Numbered from the stretch's first letter, positions 35,770-44,597 are shown. The stretch: 64,000 nucleotides of DNA from Acidobacteriota bacterium (GCA_028875725.1 JAPPCR010000005.1:7501-71500), one strand, 5' to 3'. The notes: generated by a model from the letters alone, not told the origin. Translations and numbers: made by a program.

Positions 35770-36400
35770 CGCTCACTCCTCCACCCACGGCGCCCTCGAC
35801 CACGGCGCGAATGCCCTTGTAGGTCCCGCAGCGGCAGAGATTGCCGCCCAAGCCAGCTTCGATCTCCTGTTCGGATGGCGCCGGGTGACGCGCGAGCAAG
35901 GCCGCGGTCGCCACGACGAAGCCGGGCGTGCAGTACCCGCACTGCTGCGCGTCGTTCTCGACGAAGGCCTGCTGCACGTCGTGCATGGCGTCCGGCGAAC
36001 CCAGTCCCTCCACCGTCGTGATGCTGCGTCCCGCGGACTCGATCATCAGGCGGCTGCACGCGTAGATCGGACGGCCGTCCTCGAGGACGGTGCAGGCGCC
36101 GCAGGTGCCGCGGTCGCAGACCCGTTTCGGACCCGTCACGTCGAGCCGGTCGCGCAGGCCGTCGAGCAGGGTGACACGCGGCTCCACCGCCAGCCGGCGG
36201 GCGACGCCGTTCACCTCGAGTTCAACCTCCACTGGGCCCGGACCGACCGTTTCCGGCGCTTCCGCGTCGGTCGCGGCCGCGGCGCCGGCGGCCTCACCGG
36301 TCAGGAGGCCCGCGGCCAGACCGCCCGAGAGGGCGCCCGCGGCGCCGCTGCGCAGGAACGATCGGCGAGAGAGTCCTGACCGCTTTGCGTCGTCCGTCAC
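35762..36400 (-). CDS. Xanthine dehydrogenase-family 2Fe-2S subunit with Tat signal
   Basis: Electron-transfer subunit of the same enzyme. The twin-arginine motif SRRSFLR is at residues 11-17, with a hydrophobic Ala/Gly stretch after it. Two [2Fe-2S] clusters follow: plant-type ferredoxin ligands C95, C100, C103 and C115 (CDRGTCGACTV... YAC), and the helical-domain ligands C154, C157, C189 and C191 (QCGYCTPGF... NLCRCGTY). This makes the complex periplasmic, like PaoABC. GTG start at 36400. First gene of the operon; 57 bases upstream is the M50 gene's stop. Confidence 0.93.
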   Translation of the reverse strand: MTDDAKRSGLSRRSFLRSGAAGALSGGLAAGLLTGEAAGAAAATDAEAPETVGPGPVEVELEVNGVARRLAVEPRVTLLDGLRDRLDVTGPKRVCDRGTCGACTVLEDGRPIYACSRLMIESAGRSITTVEGLGSPDAMHDVQQAFVENDAQQCGYCTPGFVVATAALLARHPAPSEQEIEAGLGGNLCRCGTYKGIRAVVEGAVGGGVSGG

Positions 36401-36457
36401 GCGCCCACCCTCAGTTCATGCGAATCGGAAGCCGCCACTCTACCAGTTGGAGGCGAC

Positions 36458-37579
36458 TCAGGTGCTTGCTCCCGCGTCGCGATGTCGCAGCCGGCGACAC
36501 ACCTCGACGAATTGCGAAAGCCCGTCCGCCGTGAGCATCCCCTGCAGCTCGTGGTCGCGAACGACCCAGAGCGCCCGAGCCGGACTCTGCAGTTCCCGGA
36601 GCACGTCCAGCAGGTCGCAGTCCTCCGCCACCGTCAGCGGGTCCCGGTTCATGAGCTCCAGCAGGGGCGTGTCGGCCGGGAAGCGGGTCACCGACTCGAG
36701 CAGGCGCTCCCGATCCACTTCGCCGGCCACCCTGCCCCAGCCGTCGACCACCGGGAACTGGCGCTGCGTGGTCGAGAGCAGCAGGCGCACCGCCCACTCG
36801 ATCGTGTCCTGGGGCGCCAGGCGCTCGCAGCGGGTCATCATCGCCTCGGCCGCCCGGCGGCCCTGCAGCACCTGGAGGGTCTTGACCAGGGAGGACTCGC
36901 GGCTCGCGCCCAGCAGGATGAAGAACGCCGTCAGGAACAGGAACAGGTTGAACGCCACGCCGAACTGCCAGGGGACGATGGCCGCCAGGCCGATCAGACC
37001 GGCAACGACCATGCCCAGACGGGTGGCGACCTTGGTCGCCCGCTCCTGGCCCATGGCGAACGAGAGAGCCGAGCGGAGGATGCGCCCGCCGTCGAGCGGG
37101 AACGCGGGGAGCAGATTCAGCGCGAACAGGCAGAGGTTGCCGACCAGCAGCCACTGGAGCGCCGACGCCACGTCGACCACCGCTCCGGCGCCCACCGGCG
37201 GGAGCCCCGCGACCGTCAGCCCGACGAAGAGCACGACCGCCAGGACCAGGTTGAGCAGCGGACCGGCGGCGGCGATTGCCAGTTCGACCTTGCCCTTGGG
37301 ATAGCCGTCCAGACGGGCCACTCCGCAGACCGGCGTGAGGACGATGTCACGGGTCTCGATGCCGAACCGCCGCGCCATGAGGGCATGGCCGAGTTCGTGG
37401 ACGATGACGCTCATCAACAGGCCCACGACGACAAAGGTCAGCAGCAGCGCGCTGCTGCCCATGTCGGGCGCCAGCACGGCGAGCCAGACGAACAGGAGGA
37501 TGAACGTGAAGTGGATCCGCACCCTGATTCCGAACAGCGTCAGCATGTGAAAGGCGAGGCCGCGCGCCAGGGGTCTCAT
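36458..37579 (-). CDS. Site-2 protease family (M50) membrane metalloprotease with CBS pair
   Basis: 373 aa. Several membrane helices contain HELGH at 61-65, and the third ligand is in NLLPAFPLDGGRILRSAL. The C-terminal 130 residues form two CBS domains (MTRCERLAPQDTIEWAVRLL; MNRDPLTVAEDCDLLDVLREL), which usually sense adenine nucleotides. This is the group III S2P architecture found in many bacteria and archaea. Its ATG at 37579 overlaps the aminotransferase TGA (ATGA). The frame is open upstream but that is aminotransferase sequence. Substrate unknown. Confidence 0.9.
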   Translation of the reverse strand: MRPLARGLAFHMLTLFGIRVRIHFTFILLFVWLAVLAPDMGSSALLLTFVVVGLLMSVIVHELGHALMARRFGIETRDIVLTPVCGVARLDGYPKGKVELAIAAAGPLLNLVLAVVLFVGLTVAGLPPVGAGAVVDVASALQWLLVGNLCLFALNLLPAFPLDGGRILRSALSFAMGQERATKVATRLGMVVAGLIGLAAIVPWQFGVAFNLFLFLTAFFILLGASRESSLVKTLQVLQGRRAAEAMMTRCERLAPQDTIEWAVRLLLSTTQRQFPVVDGWGRVAGEVDRERLLESVTRFPADTPLLELMNRDPLTVAEDCDLLDVLRELQSPARALWVVRDHELQGMLTADGLSQFVEVCRRLRHRDAGAST

Positions 37580-38778
37580 CCCACTCGACCCCCCGCGGCA
37601 ACGGACGGAACGACCCGCCCGATCGATCGGCCGAGGACCCGGACCAGGCCGTCGAGCCCTGCAGCCAGCTCTTCGTCGCTGCAGGCGAAGGAGAGGCGGA
37701 TGTGGCCTTCGCAGCCGAAGGCGGAGCCGGGTGTGGTGGCGACGCGAGCCTCCTCCAACAGGCGGCGGCAGAGGGAAGCCGAGTCGGGACACGCCTCGTC
37801 GAGACAGGCTCTCACGTCCGGAAACGCGTAGAAGGCGCCGGCCGGCGGCGGGCAGACGACTCCGGGCACCCGTTCCAGCTCCCGGAGCACGACCTGCCGG
37901 CGGCGCGCGCAGGCCGCGACCAGCGCCGCCGACTCGGGCGGCTCCTCCGCCAGGATCGCCTCAGCCCCCGCCATCGCGAAGGAGGTCGCGTTCGAGGTCA
38001 CATGGCTCTGGACGGCGGCCGCGGCCGCGACCACCTCGGCCGAACCGAGCAGGTAGCCCACCCGCCAGCCGGTCATGGCGTAGCTCTTCGAGAAGGAACC
38101 GACCAGTACCGCCGTGTCCGGGTAGCGGGCGGCCAGCGCCGCGACGCTGGCGTGCCGCCGGCCGTCGTACACGAAGCGCTCGTAGGTTTCGTCGGAGACC
38201 AGGAGCGCGCCCCGCTCTGCGCAGGCTGAAGCCAGGCGCTCGAGATCGAGGATGGAGGCGACGGCGCCGGTGGGGTTGCACGGCGTGTTCACGATCACCG
38301 CCCGCGTCCGCTCCGTCATTGCCGCGATGAGTGGCTGCGCCCGGATGGCGAATCCGTCCTCCGCCGCCATCGGCACGGTGACGGCTTCGGCCCCCGCGAG
38401 TCGCACCTGGGCCGGAATACTGACCCAGGCCGGGGTGTGCACGACAGCCTCGTCGCCGGGCGAAAGGAACGCGCGGGCAAGCTGGTACAGGGCCGCCTTG
38501 GCGCCCACCGTGACCAGCGTGTTGGCGGCGCTCCACGGCGCGCCCTGCGCACTGTAGCGATCGGCCAGCAAGGCTCTCAGCTCGGCCGTGCCCTCCAGCA
38601 CCGTATACTTCGTCCGGCCCTCGTCCAGAGCCCGTTGCGCAGCCTTCACGGCTGTCCCGGGCGAGGGAAAGTCGGGCTCTCCGGCACCCAGGTCGAGGAC
38701 CTCGATTCCCTCACGGCGAAGCTCGGCTACCCGCCGGGTAACCGCCATCGTGGCCGACTCGCGCTCACCGGAAGGCAT
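37576..38778 (-). CDS. Class I pyridoxal-phosphate aminotransferase (aspartate aminotransferase-like)
   Basis: 400 aa, fold type I. SATMAVTRRVAELRREG and LDLGAGEPDFPSPG are typical of the I-gamma/1b aspartate aminotransferases. PLP lysine lies in GSFSKSYAMTGWRVGYL; NTPCNPTGAV and the C-terminal arginine region (GHIRLSFACSDEEL) are conserved. The ATG at 38778 overlaps, base for base, the ATG of the divergent DsbD-like gene (CATG at 38776-38779); the frame is open upstream to 38913, so a start inside the neighbour is possible. Confidence 0.9.
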   Translation of the reverse strand: MPSGERESATMAVTRRVAELRREGIEVLDLGAGEPDFPSPGTAVKAAQRALDEGRTKYTVLEGTAELRALLADRYSAQGAPWSAANTLVTVGAKAALYQLARAFLSPGDEAVVHTPAWVSIPAQVRLAGAEAVTVPMAAEDGFAIRAQPLIAAMTERTRAVIVNTPCNPTGAVASILDLERLASACAERGALLVSDETYERFVYDGRRHASVAALAARYPDTAVLVGSFSKSYAMTGWRVGYLLGSAEVVAAAAAVQSHVTSNATSFAMAGAEAILAEEPPESAALVAACARRRQVVLRELERVPGVVCPPPAGAFYAFPDVRACLDEACPDSASLCRRLLEEARVATTPGSAFGCEGHIRLSFACSDEELAAGLDGLVRVLGRSIGRVVPSVAAGGRVG

Positions 38779-40666
38779 GAAACAGGATCGTAACAGCAGC
38801 AAGGCGCTCGGAACGGCCGTCCTTCTCACGGCTGGACTGGCGCTGGCCGTGGCGGCGAACGGCCAGTTCAGAACGCCGCAAATGGCTTCGCTCGAGGCCT
38901 TTGCCGATCTCACTTCCTACGCCCCCGGCGACTTCGTGCGCATCGCCGCAGTGATCAACATTGAGGACGGCTGGCACATCCAGAGCCACACACCGACTTT
39001 CGATTACCTGATCGCCACCGAGATCGCCTTCGAGCTGCCCGTCGACTGGCCGCAGCCGGATGTCCGCTATCCCGACCACATCATGTGGCAGTTCGGGTTC
39101 TCGGAGGATCTCCTCGCGGTCTATGAGCACGAAGCGGTGATCCACGCGGGATTCGATCTGCCCACGAACGCGACAGCCGGTGTCGTCGACGTGTCGGCCG
39201 AACTCCTCTATCAGGCCTGTGACGACATCCAGTGCCTGCCGCCGATCACGGCCGAGGCAACGGTCTCGCTCGAGATCGGAACCACCGGCGAGCCGACCGG
39301 GCATCCCGCCTTCGCGGCCCCGCCAACGCCGCCACCCGACAACGCGGGGGGCCTGAGCCTCTTCGCCGCGCTGATCCCGGCACTGCTGGGCGGCCTGATC
39401 CTGAACGGCATGCCGTGCGTCCTGCCGATCGTCTCGCTCAAGCTCTTCGGGTTCGCTCAGGCGTCCGGCAAGCCACGCCGGGAGATCGTCGGCGGCGCCC
39501 TGATGACGACCCTGGGCATCCTGGTCTCGTTCTGGGCGCTGGCCGGAGCGACGCTGCTCGCCCGCTCCGCCGGGCAGGCGGTCGGATGGGGCATCCAGTT
39601 CCAGAACCCCGTGTTCGTGACCTTCCTGGCCCTGGTGCTCACCCTGTTCAGCCTGAACGTCTGGGGCCTGTTCGAGATCCAGTTGCCGCACGCACTCGCC
39701 AACCGGCTAGGCGGCCACACGCATTCGGCGGACGAGGGGCACTCGCACTCGCACTCGCACTCGCACTCCGCGCCCGCCGCCAACCACCAGGCCGGAGGCG
39801 GAGCTGGCTACTCCGGGCATTTCTTCTCCGGCGTGTTCGCCACCCTGATGGCCACGCCCTGCTCGGCGCCCTTTCTGGGCACCGCGGTCGGCTTCGCGCT
39901 GAGCCAGCCGGCGGCCACGATCGTCTTCGTGTTCACCGCGGTCGGCATCGGCCTCGCCACTCCCTACCTGCTGTTGGCCGCCATGCCACGCGCCACGCGG
40001 CTGCTGCCACGGCCCGGCGAGTGGATGGCGACGCTGCGCGGCGTCATGGGCTTTCTGATCGCCGGCACGACGATCTGGCTGCTCTACGTGCTCGCGGCCC
40101 AGATGGACAGCGCCCGGCTCGCCTTCCTGGAGATCGGCCTGCTCACCCTGGCCCTGTTCATCTGGCTGCAGAGCCGCAGCCAGAAGACGGGTCTGCGCGT
40201 CTTCGGTCGCGCCGGCGCGGTCGCAGCGGCCCTCCTGGTGCTGCTGCTCGCGAACGGCGCGACCGCCCAATCCCGCGGCCCCGGCGCCACGGCAGGCGGC
40301 GTGCAGGTCCTGGACTGGGTGCCGTTCGACCCGGTCCAGGCCGAGACGCTTGCCGCCGAAGGCCGGCTGGTCTTCGTCGACGTCACCGCGGACTGGTGCG
40401 CGACCTGCAAAGTGAACGAGCGCCTCGTGCTCGAGACCGACGAGACGGCCGAGCTCTTCGACCGCTACGAAGTGGTCGCGATGAAGGCCGACTGGACCAA
40501 CCGGAACGACGACATCGCCCGTTACCTGGCGAGCTTCGGCCGCTACGGCATCCCGTTCTACGCCCTCTACCGCCCCGGACAGGAGCCCCACGTGTTCAGC
40601 GAACTGCTGCGCGGCGGCAGGCTGGAGGAAGCGATCAGGAACTCAGCCGGCGACGCGGCCGGCTGA
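38777..40666 (+). CDS. dsbD: DsbD/ScsB-like thiol:disulfide interchange protein with His-rich loop
   Basis: 629 aa carrying reducing equivalents from the cytoplasm to the periplasm. Order: signal peptide; periplasmic DsbD-alpha domain with C148/C153 (YQACDDIQCLPP); eight-helix transporter domain with redox Cys C214 (NGMPCVLPIVSLK) and C362 (ATPCSAPFLG); C-terminal thioredoxin domain with C541/C544 (ADWCATCK). Between membrane helices, residues 314-337 form a loop with about ten His, including repeated His-Ser, likely to bind metal. The chosen ATG gives a good signal peptide. Likely clients are exported Trx-like proteins such as 15554-16372. Confidence 0.92.
   Translation: MKQDRNSSKALGTAVLLTAGLALAVAANGQFRTPQMASLEAFADLTSYAPGDFVRIAAVINIEDGWHIQSHTPTFDYLIATEIAFELPVDWPQPDVRYPDHIMWQFGFSEDLLAVYEHEAVIHAGFDLPTNATAGVVDVSAELLYQACDDIQCLPPITAEATVSLEIGTTGEPTGHPAFAAPPTPPPDNAGGLSLFAALIPALLGGLILNGMPCVLPIVSLKLFGFAQASGKPRREIVGGALMTTLGILVSFWALAGATLLARSAGQAVGWGIQFQNPVFVTFLALVLTLFSLNVWGLFEIQLPHALANRLGGHTHSADEGHSHSHSHSHSAPAANHQAGGGAGYSGHFFSGVFATLMATPCSAPFLGTAVGFALSQPAATIVFVFTAVGIGLATPYLLLAAMPRATRLLPRPGEWMATLRGVMGFLIAGTTIWLLYVLAAQMDSARLAFLEIGLLTLALFIWLQSRSQKTGLRVFGRAGAVAAALLVLLLANGATAQSRGPGATAGGVQVLDWVPFDPVQAETLAAEGRLVFVDVTADWCATCKVNERLVLETDETAELFDRYEVVAMKADWTNRNDDIARYLASFGRYGIPFYALYRPGQEPHVFSELLRGGRLEEAIRNSAGDAAG
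39740..39769 (+). repeat. Hexanucleotide microsatellite (CACTCG) in the DsbD-like gene
   Basis: Four perfect copies and one imperfect copy of CACTCG in tandem, encoding alternating His-Ser. Six-base units keep the frame, so slippage would lengthen or shorten the metal-binding loop without breaking the gene. Confidence 0.9.
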
Positions 40667-40673
40667 GGCGGGC

Positions 40674-41774
40674 TCAGAACGGTCGCCCCGGCGCCGCCAC
40701 GAAGACATCCCCCTCGCCTTCTTCGTTCACGGTGAAGATCCGGTCGAGCCGGCGCACAGTGGCGCCGGCGTCGAAGTCCAGGCACAGGTCCGCGCCGTCC
40801 AGCATCCCGACGGCGCCCTCGGCGCTGTCCGCGAACAGGACGGCCCAACGGTCGCCGACATGAACGAGATCACCCGGCGCCGGCGAACCCCCGCCCGGAG
40901 CGCTCCACGCGGTGCTGCCGTCGAGCGGCGCGAGTTCCCATGTCAGGTCCTCCCAGGTGACGCCGCCCGCGGCGAGAATGTCCCGCAGCACGGAAACCTG
41001 GCTGAAGGCGAGCCGGTCGTCGTGAAGCTGCTGCAGCCGGGCGACGGCCGAAGGGTCCCATCCGTCCCCCTCCCGCTGGATTCCAGGCAGACCGAAGACC
41101 GCCGACGGGGTACCCAGCGCCCCCGCCAACCGCGCCTCGAGCCGGGTGCCGTCGGGGGGAGCGGGTGACTTCACGCGCTGATCCGGGACCAGGGCGTCCT
41201 CGTCGATCGCGGCCTCGACCCAGACCTGGTAGCGGAGGGTGCCGAAGTCCCGGTCGATGTCGGGACCGTCGTTCTCGAGCCAACCGTCGAAGTGGGCGTC
41301 GAGCGTGCCGTCGATCGACCAGGCACTGCCCCACTCGGGCCGGAAGAAGGGCTCGTAGGCGAAACGCTCGACATCGGCGGCTTCTTCCAGCTCCCGGAAC
41401 GGAACGCCGTGCTCGACGCTGAACCAGAGCATCCGCACCCAGCCCAGACCTCCGATCCGTTCCGGGGGAAGCGCCTCGAACCGGCGACCGTCGATCTCGA
41501 CCTGGGGAACGGCGCTGTAGTAAACGGGTTCGCCCGCTTCGTCGCCGCGGCGCGGCTCCGTGGCCAGCACGGCGTGCAGACGAAAGCCCTGGCCGGCGGC
41601 CATCTCGATGTCGCCCGTCCTGGCCACGCCGTCGCCCCCGACCTCGACGCCGACCCAGGCGGCCGACAGGGTCGGCGCACGCAACCGCTCCGCCCGCGGC
41701 AGGAACCAGAGAACCGCCGCCGCCACCGCGACGATCACGCCGATGATCAGGAACAGCAGGCGATTCCCTTGCAT
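40674..41774 (-). CDS. Membrane-anchored protein of unknown function
   Basis: 366 aa with one N-terminal transmembrane helix (LLFLIIGVIVAVAAAVLWFL) and a long periplasmic region. The latter is acidic, Trp-rich and of mixed alpha/beta composition (for example FRPEWGSAWSIDGTLDAHF and LRYQVWVEAAIDED). There are no Cys pairs or catalytic motifs. It converges on the DsbD-like gene with a 7-base gap. No family recognised; coding is supported by the ATG start, length and hydrophobic anchor. Confidence 0.65.
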   Translation of the reverse strand: MQGNRLLFLIIGVIVAVAAAVLWFLPRAERLRAPTLSAAWVGVEVGGDGVARTGDIEMAAGQGFRLHAVLATEPRRGDEAGEPVYYSAVPQVEIDGRRFEALPPERIGGLGWVRMLWFSVEHGVPFRELEEAADVERFAYEPFFRPEWGSAWSIDGTLDAHFDGWLENDGPDIDRDFGTLRYQVWVEAAIDEDALVPDQRVKSPAPPDGTRLEARLAGALGTPSAVFGLPGIQREGDGWDPSAVARLQQLHDDRLAFSQVSVLRDILAAGGVTWEDLTWELAPLDGSTAWSAPGGGSPAPGDLVHVGDRWAVLFADSAEGAVGMLDGADLCLDFDAGATVRRLDRIFTVNEEGEGDVFVAAPGRPF

Positions 41775-41786
41775 AAGGGGATCCTA

Positions 41787-41834
41787 GGAGCTTGCGCCGC
41801 AGAACGCTACGCGTGAGCTCAAGGCGCAAGCTCC
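41787..41834. terminator. Long inverted repeat between rnhB and the 366-aa gene
   Basis: GGAGCTTGCGCC (41787-41798) and GGCGCAAGCTCC (41823-41834) are perfect 12-base inverted arms around a 24-base loop that holds a smaller ACGC/GCGT hairpin. It lies just past the rnhB stop and before the next gene on the same strand, where a terminator of the ribosomal/ffh cluster would be. It has no T-run, so a REP-type element or processing signal is an alternative. Confidence 0.5.
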
Positions 41835-41887
41835 CGGGAGAGGACGGGATGGGCCGAAACACCGAGCCTGCGAGGGGTTTCGGGGCG

Positions 41888-42517
41888 CTAGCCTCTGGTC
41901 TCTTCCCCCCGCTCGGGCAGCACGGAGCGGAAGGTGAGGCGATGAAGCGGCGTCGGCCCCAGCTCGCGCAGCGCGGCGCGATGACGTTCCGAGGCGTAGC
42001 CCTTGTGGCTGGCGAAGCCGAAGCCCGGGTACTGCCGGTCGTACGCCCTCATCATCCGGTCCCGGTCCGTCTTGGCGATGATCGAGGCGCAGGCGACCGC
42101 GAAGCTGAGCGAATCCGCCCGCACCAGCGGCAGCGTCGGGACGGCGGCGCCGCGGACTTCCACCTCGTCAAGCGGCACGGCATCGACCAGGGCGACCGCG
42201 GGTCGAACGGCCAGCGACCGCAGGGCCAGCCGCATCGCCCGGCGCGTCGCTTCGAGCACGTTGACGCGGTCGATCAACGCCGCGTCGCCGACGCCCGTGG
42301 CCCAGGCCACCGCCCTCTGCTTGATCGTCCGCGCCAGCCGTTCCCGCTGTTTCCGGGAGAGCCGCTTGCTGTCGTTGACGCCGGGAATCAGGCAGTCCGG
42401 ACCCACGACGACAGCCGCCGCCACGACCGGACCGGCGAGACAGCCGCGCCCCGCTTCGTCGATCCCGGCAACGAGTTCATAGCCGGCCGCCGCGAACTGA
42501 TCCTCGAGCCCGCGCAT
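41888..42517 (-). CDS. rnhB: Ribonuclease HII
   Basis: Removes ribonucleotides from RNA:DNA hybrids. The DEDD active site is seen in VAGIDEAGRGCLAGPVVAAAVV (first Asp and Glu), VDAVPLDEVEV and SIIAKTDRDRMM. Length 209 aa. It is the last gene of the ffh-rpsP-khpA-rimM-trmD-rplS-rnhB cluster, a gene order conserved across many bacteria. 41 bases separate it from rplS. Confidence 0.95.
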   Translation of the reverse strand: MRGLEDQFAAAGYELVAGIDEAGRGCLAGPVVAAAVVVGPDCLIPGVNDSKRLSRKQRERLARTIKQRAVAWATGVGDAALIDRVNVLEATRRAMRLALRSLAVRPAVALVDAVPLDEVEVRGAAVPTLPLVRADSLSFAVACASIIAKTDRDRMMRAYDRQYPGFGFASHKGYASERHRAALRELGPTPLHRLTFRSVLPERGEETRG

Positions 42518-42558
42518 CAGGCGCAGGCGATACGTCTCGGTGAGTAGCGCCGCCGCCT

Positions 42559-42906
42559 TCAGCGGTCGCGACGCTCCTCGATCCGGGCGGCGCGTCCGCG
42601 GAGCTTCCGCAGGTAGTAGAGCTTCGCGCGCCGGACCTTGCCGCGGCGAACGACCTCGATCTGGCCGATCACCGGCGAATGGAGCGGGAAGATGCGCTCG
42701 ACCCCGATTCCGCCCGAGACCTTGCGCACGGTGAAGGTCTCCCGGGTGCCGCTGCCGCGCCGGGAGATGACCACGCCCTGGAAGATCTGGATGCGCTCCT
42801 TGGCGCCCTCCCGGACCCGGACGTGGACCTTGACCGTGTCTCCGGCCCGGAAGTCCGGCAGGCCATCCCGCACGTACTCCTGCTCAACCTGCTGTAGATC
42901 GTGCAT
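42559..42906 (-). CDS. rplS: 50S ribosomal protein L19
   Basis: 115 aa at the 30S-50S interface. Matches include [59 protein letters not shown] and [15 protein letters not shown]. Start ATG at 42906; a 125-base gap separates it from trmD, longer than the others in this cluster, so it may have its own promoter or leader. Confidence 0.97.
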   Translation of the reverse strand: MHDLQQVEQEYVRDGLPDFRAGDTVKVHVRVREGAKERIQIFQGVVISRRGSGTRETFTVRKVSGGIGVERIFPLHSPVIGQIEVVRRGKVRRAKLYYLRKLRGRAARIEERRDR

Positions 42907-43031
42907 TGCGTGTCACCTGTACCTCGGCCGCGAGTCCTGTCCCGCGCCCTGTTGTCTCCTGGCGAACTTCACTCCCCTCATCCCGCGGCCGGTCGCTGCT
43001 GACCGCGGATCGCGAAGCGGCAGGAGGCGGA

Positions 43032-43754
43032 TTATCGCCTGTTCGACGCCCCGGGCGCAACCTCTTGACCGCCAGGGTCTCCAGCCAGCAGGTCCGGCCG
43101 CTTGCGGCGCGTCGCTTCGAGCGCCTGCTCGCGCCGCCAGGCGTCGATGCGCGCATGGTCGCCGGATCGCAGCACCTCGGGCACGTCGATTCCCTCGACG
43201 GTCCGCGGGCGGGTGTAGTGCGGATGGTCGAGCAGGCCCGAGCGGAAGCTCTCGTTCTCGACGGATTCCGGCCGGCCGACCACACCGGGGATGTGCCGCG
43301 ACACCGCCTCGATGACCGTCATGGCCGGCACCTCGCCGCCGGAAAGAACGTAGTCGCCGACGGAAAGCTCGGAGTCGACGACCAGCATCCGCACCCGCTC
43401 GTCGATCGCCTCGTAGCGTCCGCACAGGAGCATCAGCCGCTCCTCACCCGCCAGGCTGCGCACCCTGGCGTCGTCCAGGCGCTCACCCTGCGGCGAGAGC
43501 AGGATGCGGTGAGGCCGCGGGCCGTCGCCGGCAATCGCGCGCACGGCATGGAGCCAGGGAGGCGCGGTCATCACCATTCCGCCGCCGCCGCCGTACGGCT
43601 CGTCGTCGACGCTCCGGTGCGGATCGTCCGTGTAGTCGCGGAGGTCGTGGACGTGAACCTCGAGCAGGCCGGCGGCGATCGCCCGGCCGATCAGGCTCGC
43701 CGCCAGGAACTCCCGGAAGACGGCGGGGAAGATCGTTATGACGTCGATCCGCAT
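43032..43754 (-). CDS. trmD: tRNA (guanine-37-N1)-methyltransferase
   Basis: SPOUT-class methyltransferase for m1G37. MRIDVITIFPAVFREF start, RDYTDDPHRSVDDEPYGGGGGMVM, the knot segment LLCGRYEAIDERV and YVLSGGEVPAMTVIEAVSRHIPGVVG are all family-typical. 240 aa. Its start overlaps the rimM 3' end by 19 bases. Confidence 0.97.
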   Translation of the reverse strand: MRIDVITIFPAVFREFLAASLIGRAIAAGLLEVHVHDLRDYTDDPHRSVDDEPYGGGGGMVMTAPPWLHAVRAIAGDGPRPHRILLSPQGERLDDARVRSLAGEERLMLLCGRYEAIDERVRMLVVDSELSVGDYVLSGGEVPAMTVIEAVSRHIPGVVGRPESVENESFRSGLLDHPHYTRPRTVEGIDVPEVLRSGDHARIDAWRREQALEATRRKRPDLLAGDPGGQEVAPGASNRR

Positions 43755-44296
43755 ACCTCGATCAGTCCCTCCGGCAGGTCGCTCTTGATCAGGCCTGCGC
43801 CGATATCGATCTCCGGCAGCAGCGCGCCGGCGAACGGAACCAGCACCGAGCCGCCGTCACGCGCCGCCACGTCGAGCAGGACGCCGCCACCGTCCTCCAC
43901 CACCGCGGCGACCTCCCCGAGTTCTCCAAGCCTCCTGTCGACGACCCGGCAGCCCACGAGCTGGAAGTAGTAGAACGTGCCGTCCTCGGCCGCAGGAACC
44001 TGGTCCTCCGGCACCTCGAGCAGGGCGCCGCGGAGCGCCTCCGCGCCGTCGCGGTCCGTCACGTCGGCGAAGCGCACGAGCTGCATGCCGCGATGCGGCC
44101 GGCTCGACGCCACCTCCAGCCGCCGGACCTGGCCCCCTACCTCGGCGAGAAGCCTGGAGCCCTTCCGGAACCGGTCCGGATTCTCGCTGTCCGCGTCGAC
44201 CAGCACCTCGCCCCGCAGTCCGTGGGCACGCAGGACGGCGCCGACCGTCACCATCTCCGCTCCTTCGCTACCGGTCGACTGCGGCGGCTGTTTCAT
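43736..44296 (-). CDS. rimM: 16S rRNA processing protein RimM
   Basis: Helps 30S head maturation near S19. It has the N-terminal RimM beta-barrel (TVGAVLRAHGLRGEVLV) and the C-terminal PRC-barrel (YYFQLVGCRVVD, VLVPFAGALLPEIDIG). The frame gives 186 aa from an ATG at 44296; a second ATG at 44254 lies directly before the conserved VTVGAV start and may be the real one. Overlaps trmD. Confidence 0.93.
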   Translation of the reverse strand: MKQPPQSTGSEGAEMVTVGAVLRAHGLRGEVLVDADSENPDRFRKGSRLLAEVGGQVRRLEVASSRPHRGMQLVRFADVTDRDGAEALRGALLEVPEDQVPAAEDGTFYYFQLVGCRVVDRRLGELGEVAAVVEDGGGVLLDVAARDGGSVLVPFAGALLPEIDIGAGLIKSDLPEGLIEVCGSTS

Positions 44297-44337
44297 CTCT
44301 GGCCCTTCGGGAGTGCGGACCGCCCGCCACCTGACTG

Positions 44338-44583
44338 TCAGTCGGGTTCGACGATCTCGACCTCGTAGTACTCGCCGGCCTCGGCGCCCCGGACTTCCAG
44401 CAGGGCGCGCAGCGACCTGACGCTCCGTCCCTGGCGGCCGATCACGCGTCCGAGTTCCTCCGGCGCGACCTCGACCTGCAGGACGATCGCGTCCTCCTCC
44501 TCGATCTCCTCGACGCGGACCGCGTCCCCGCGATCCACCATCGACCGGACGACGCAGGCGAGCTGATCGGCGACCTCCGACAT
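44338..44583 (-). CDS. khpA: KH-domain RNA-binding protein KhpA
   Basis: A lone type-II KH domain of 81 aa. The nucleic-acid-binding GxxG loop is GRQG in ELGRVIGRQGRSVRSLRALLE. Position between rpsP and rimM is the conserved one for KhpA (formerly YlqC), which acts with KhpB in RNA binding and cell-size control in Gram-positives. Stop at 44338 is 41 bases before rimM. Confidence 0.93.
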   Translation of the reverse strand: MSEVADQLACVVRSMVDRGDAVRVEEIEEEDAIVLQVEVAPEELGRVIGRQGRSVRSLRALLEVRGAEAGEYYEVEIVEPD

Positions 44584-44597
44584 GACCGCGGACCGCT

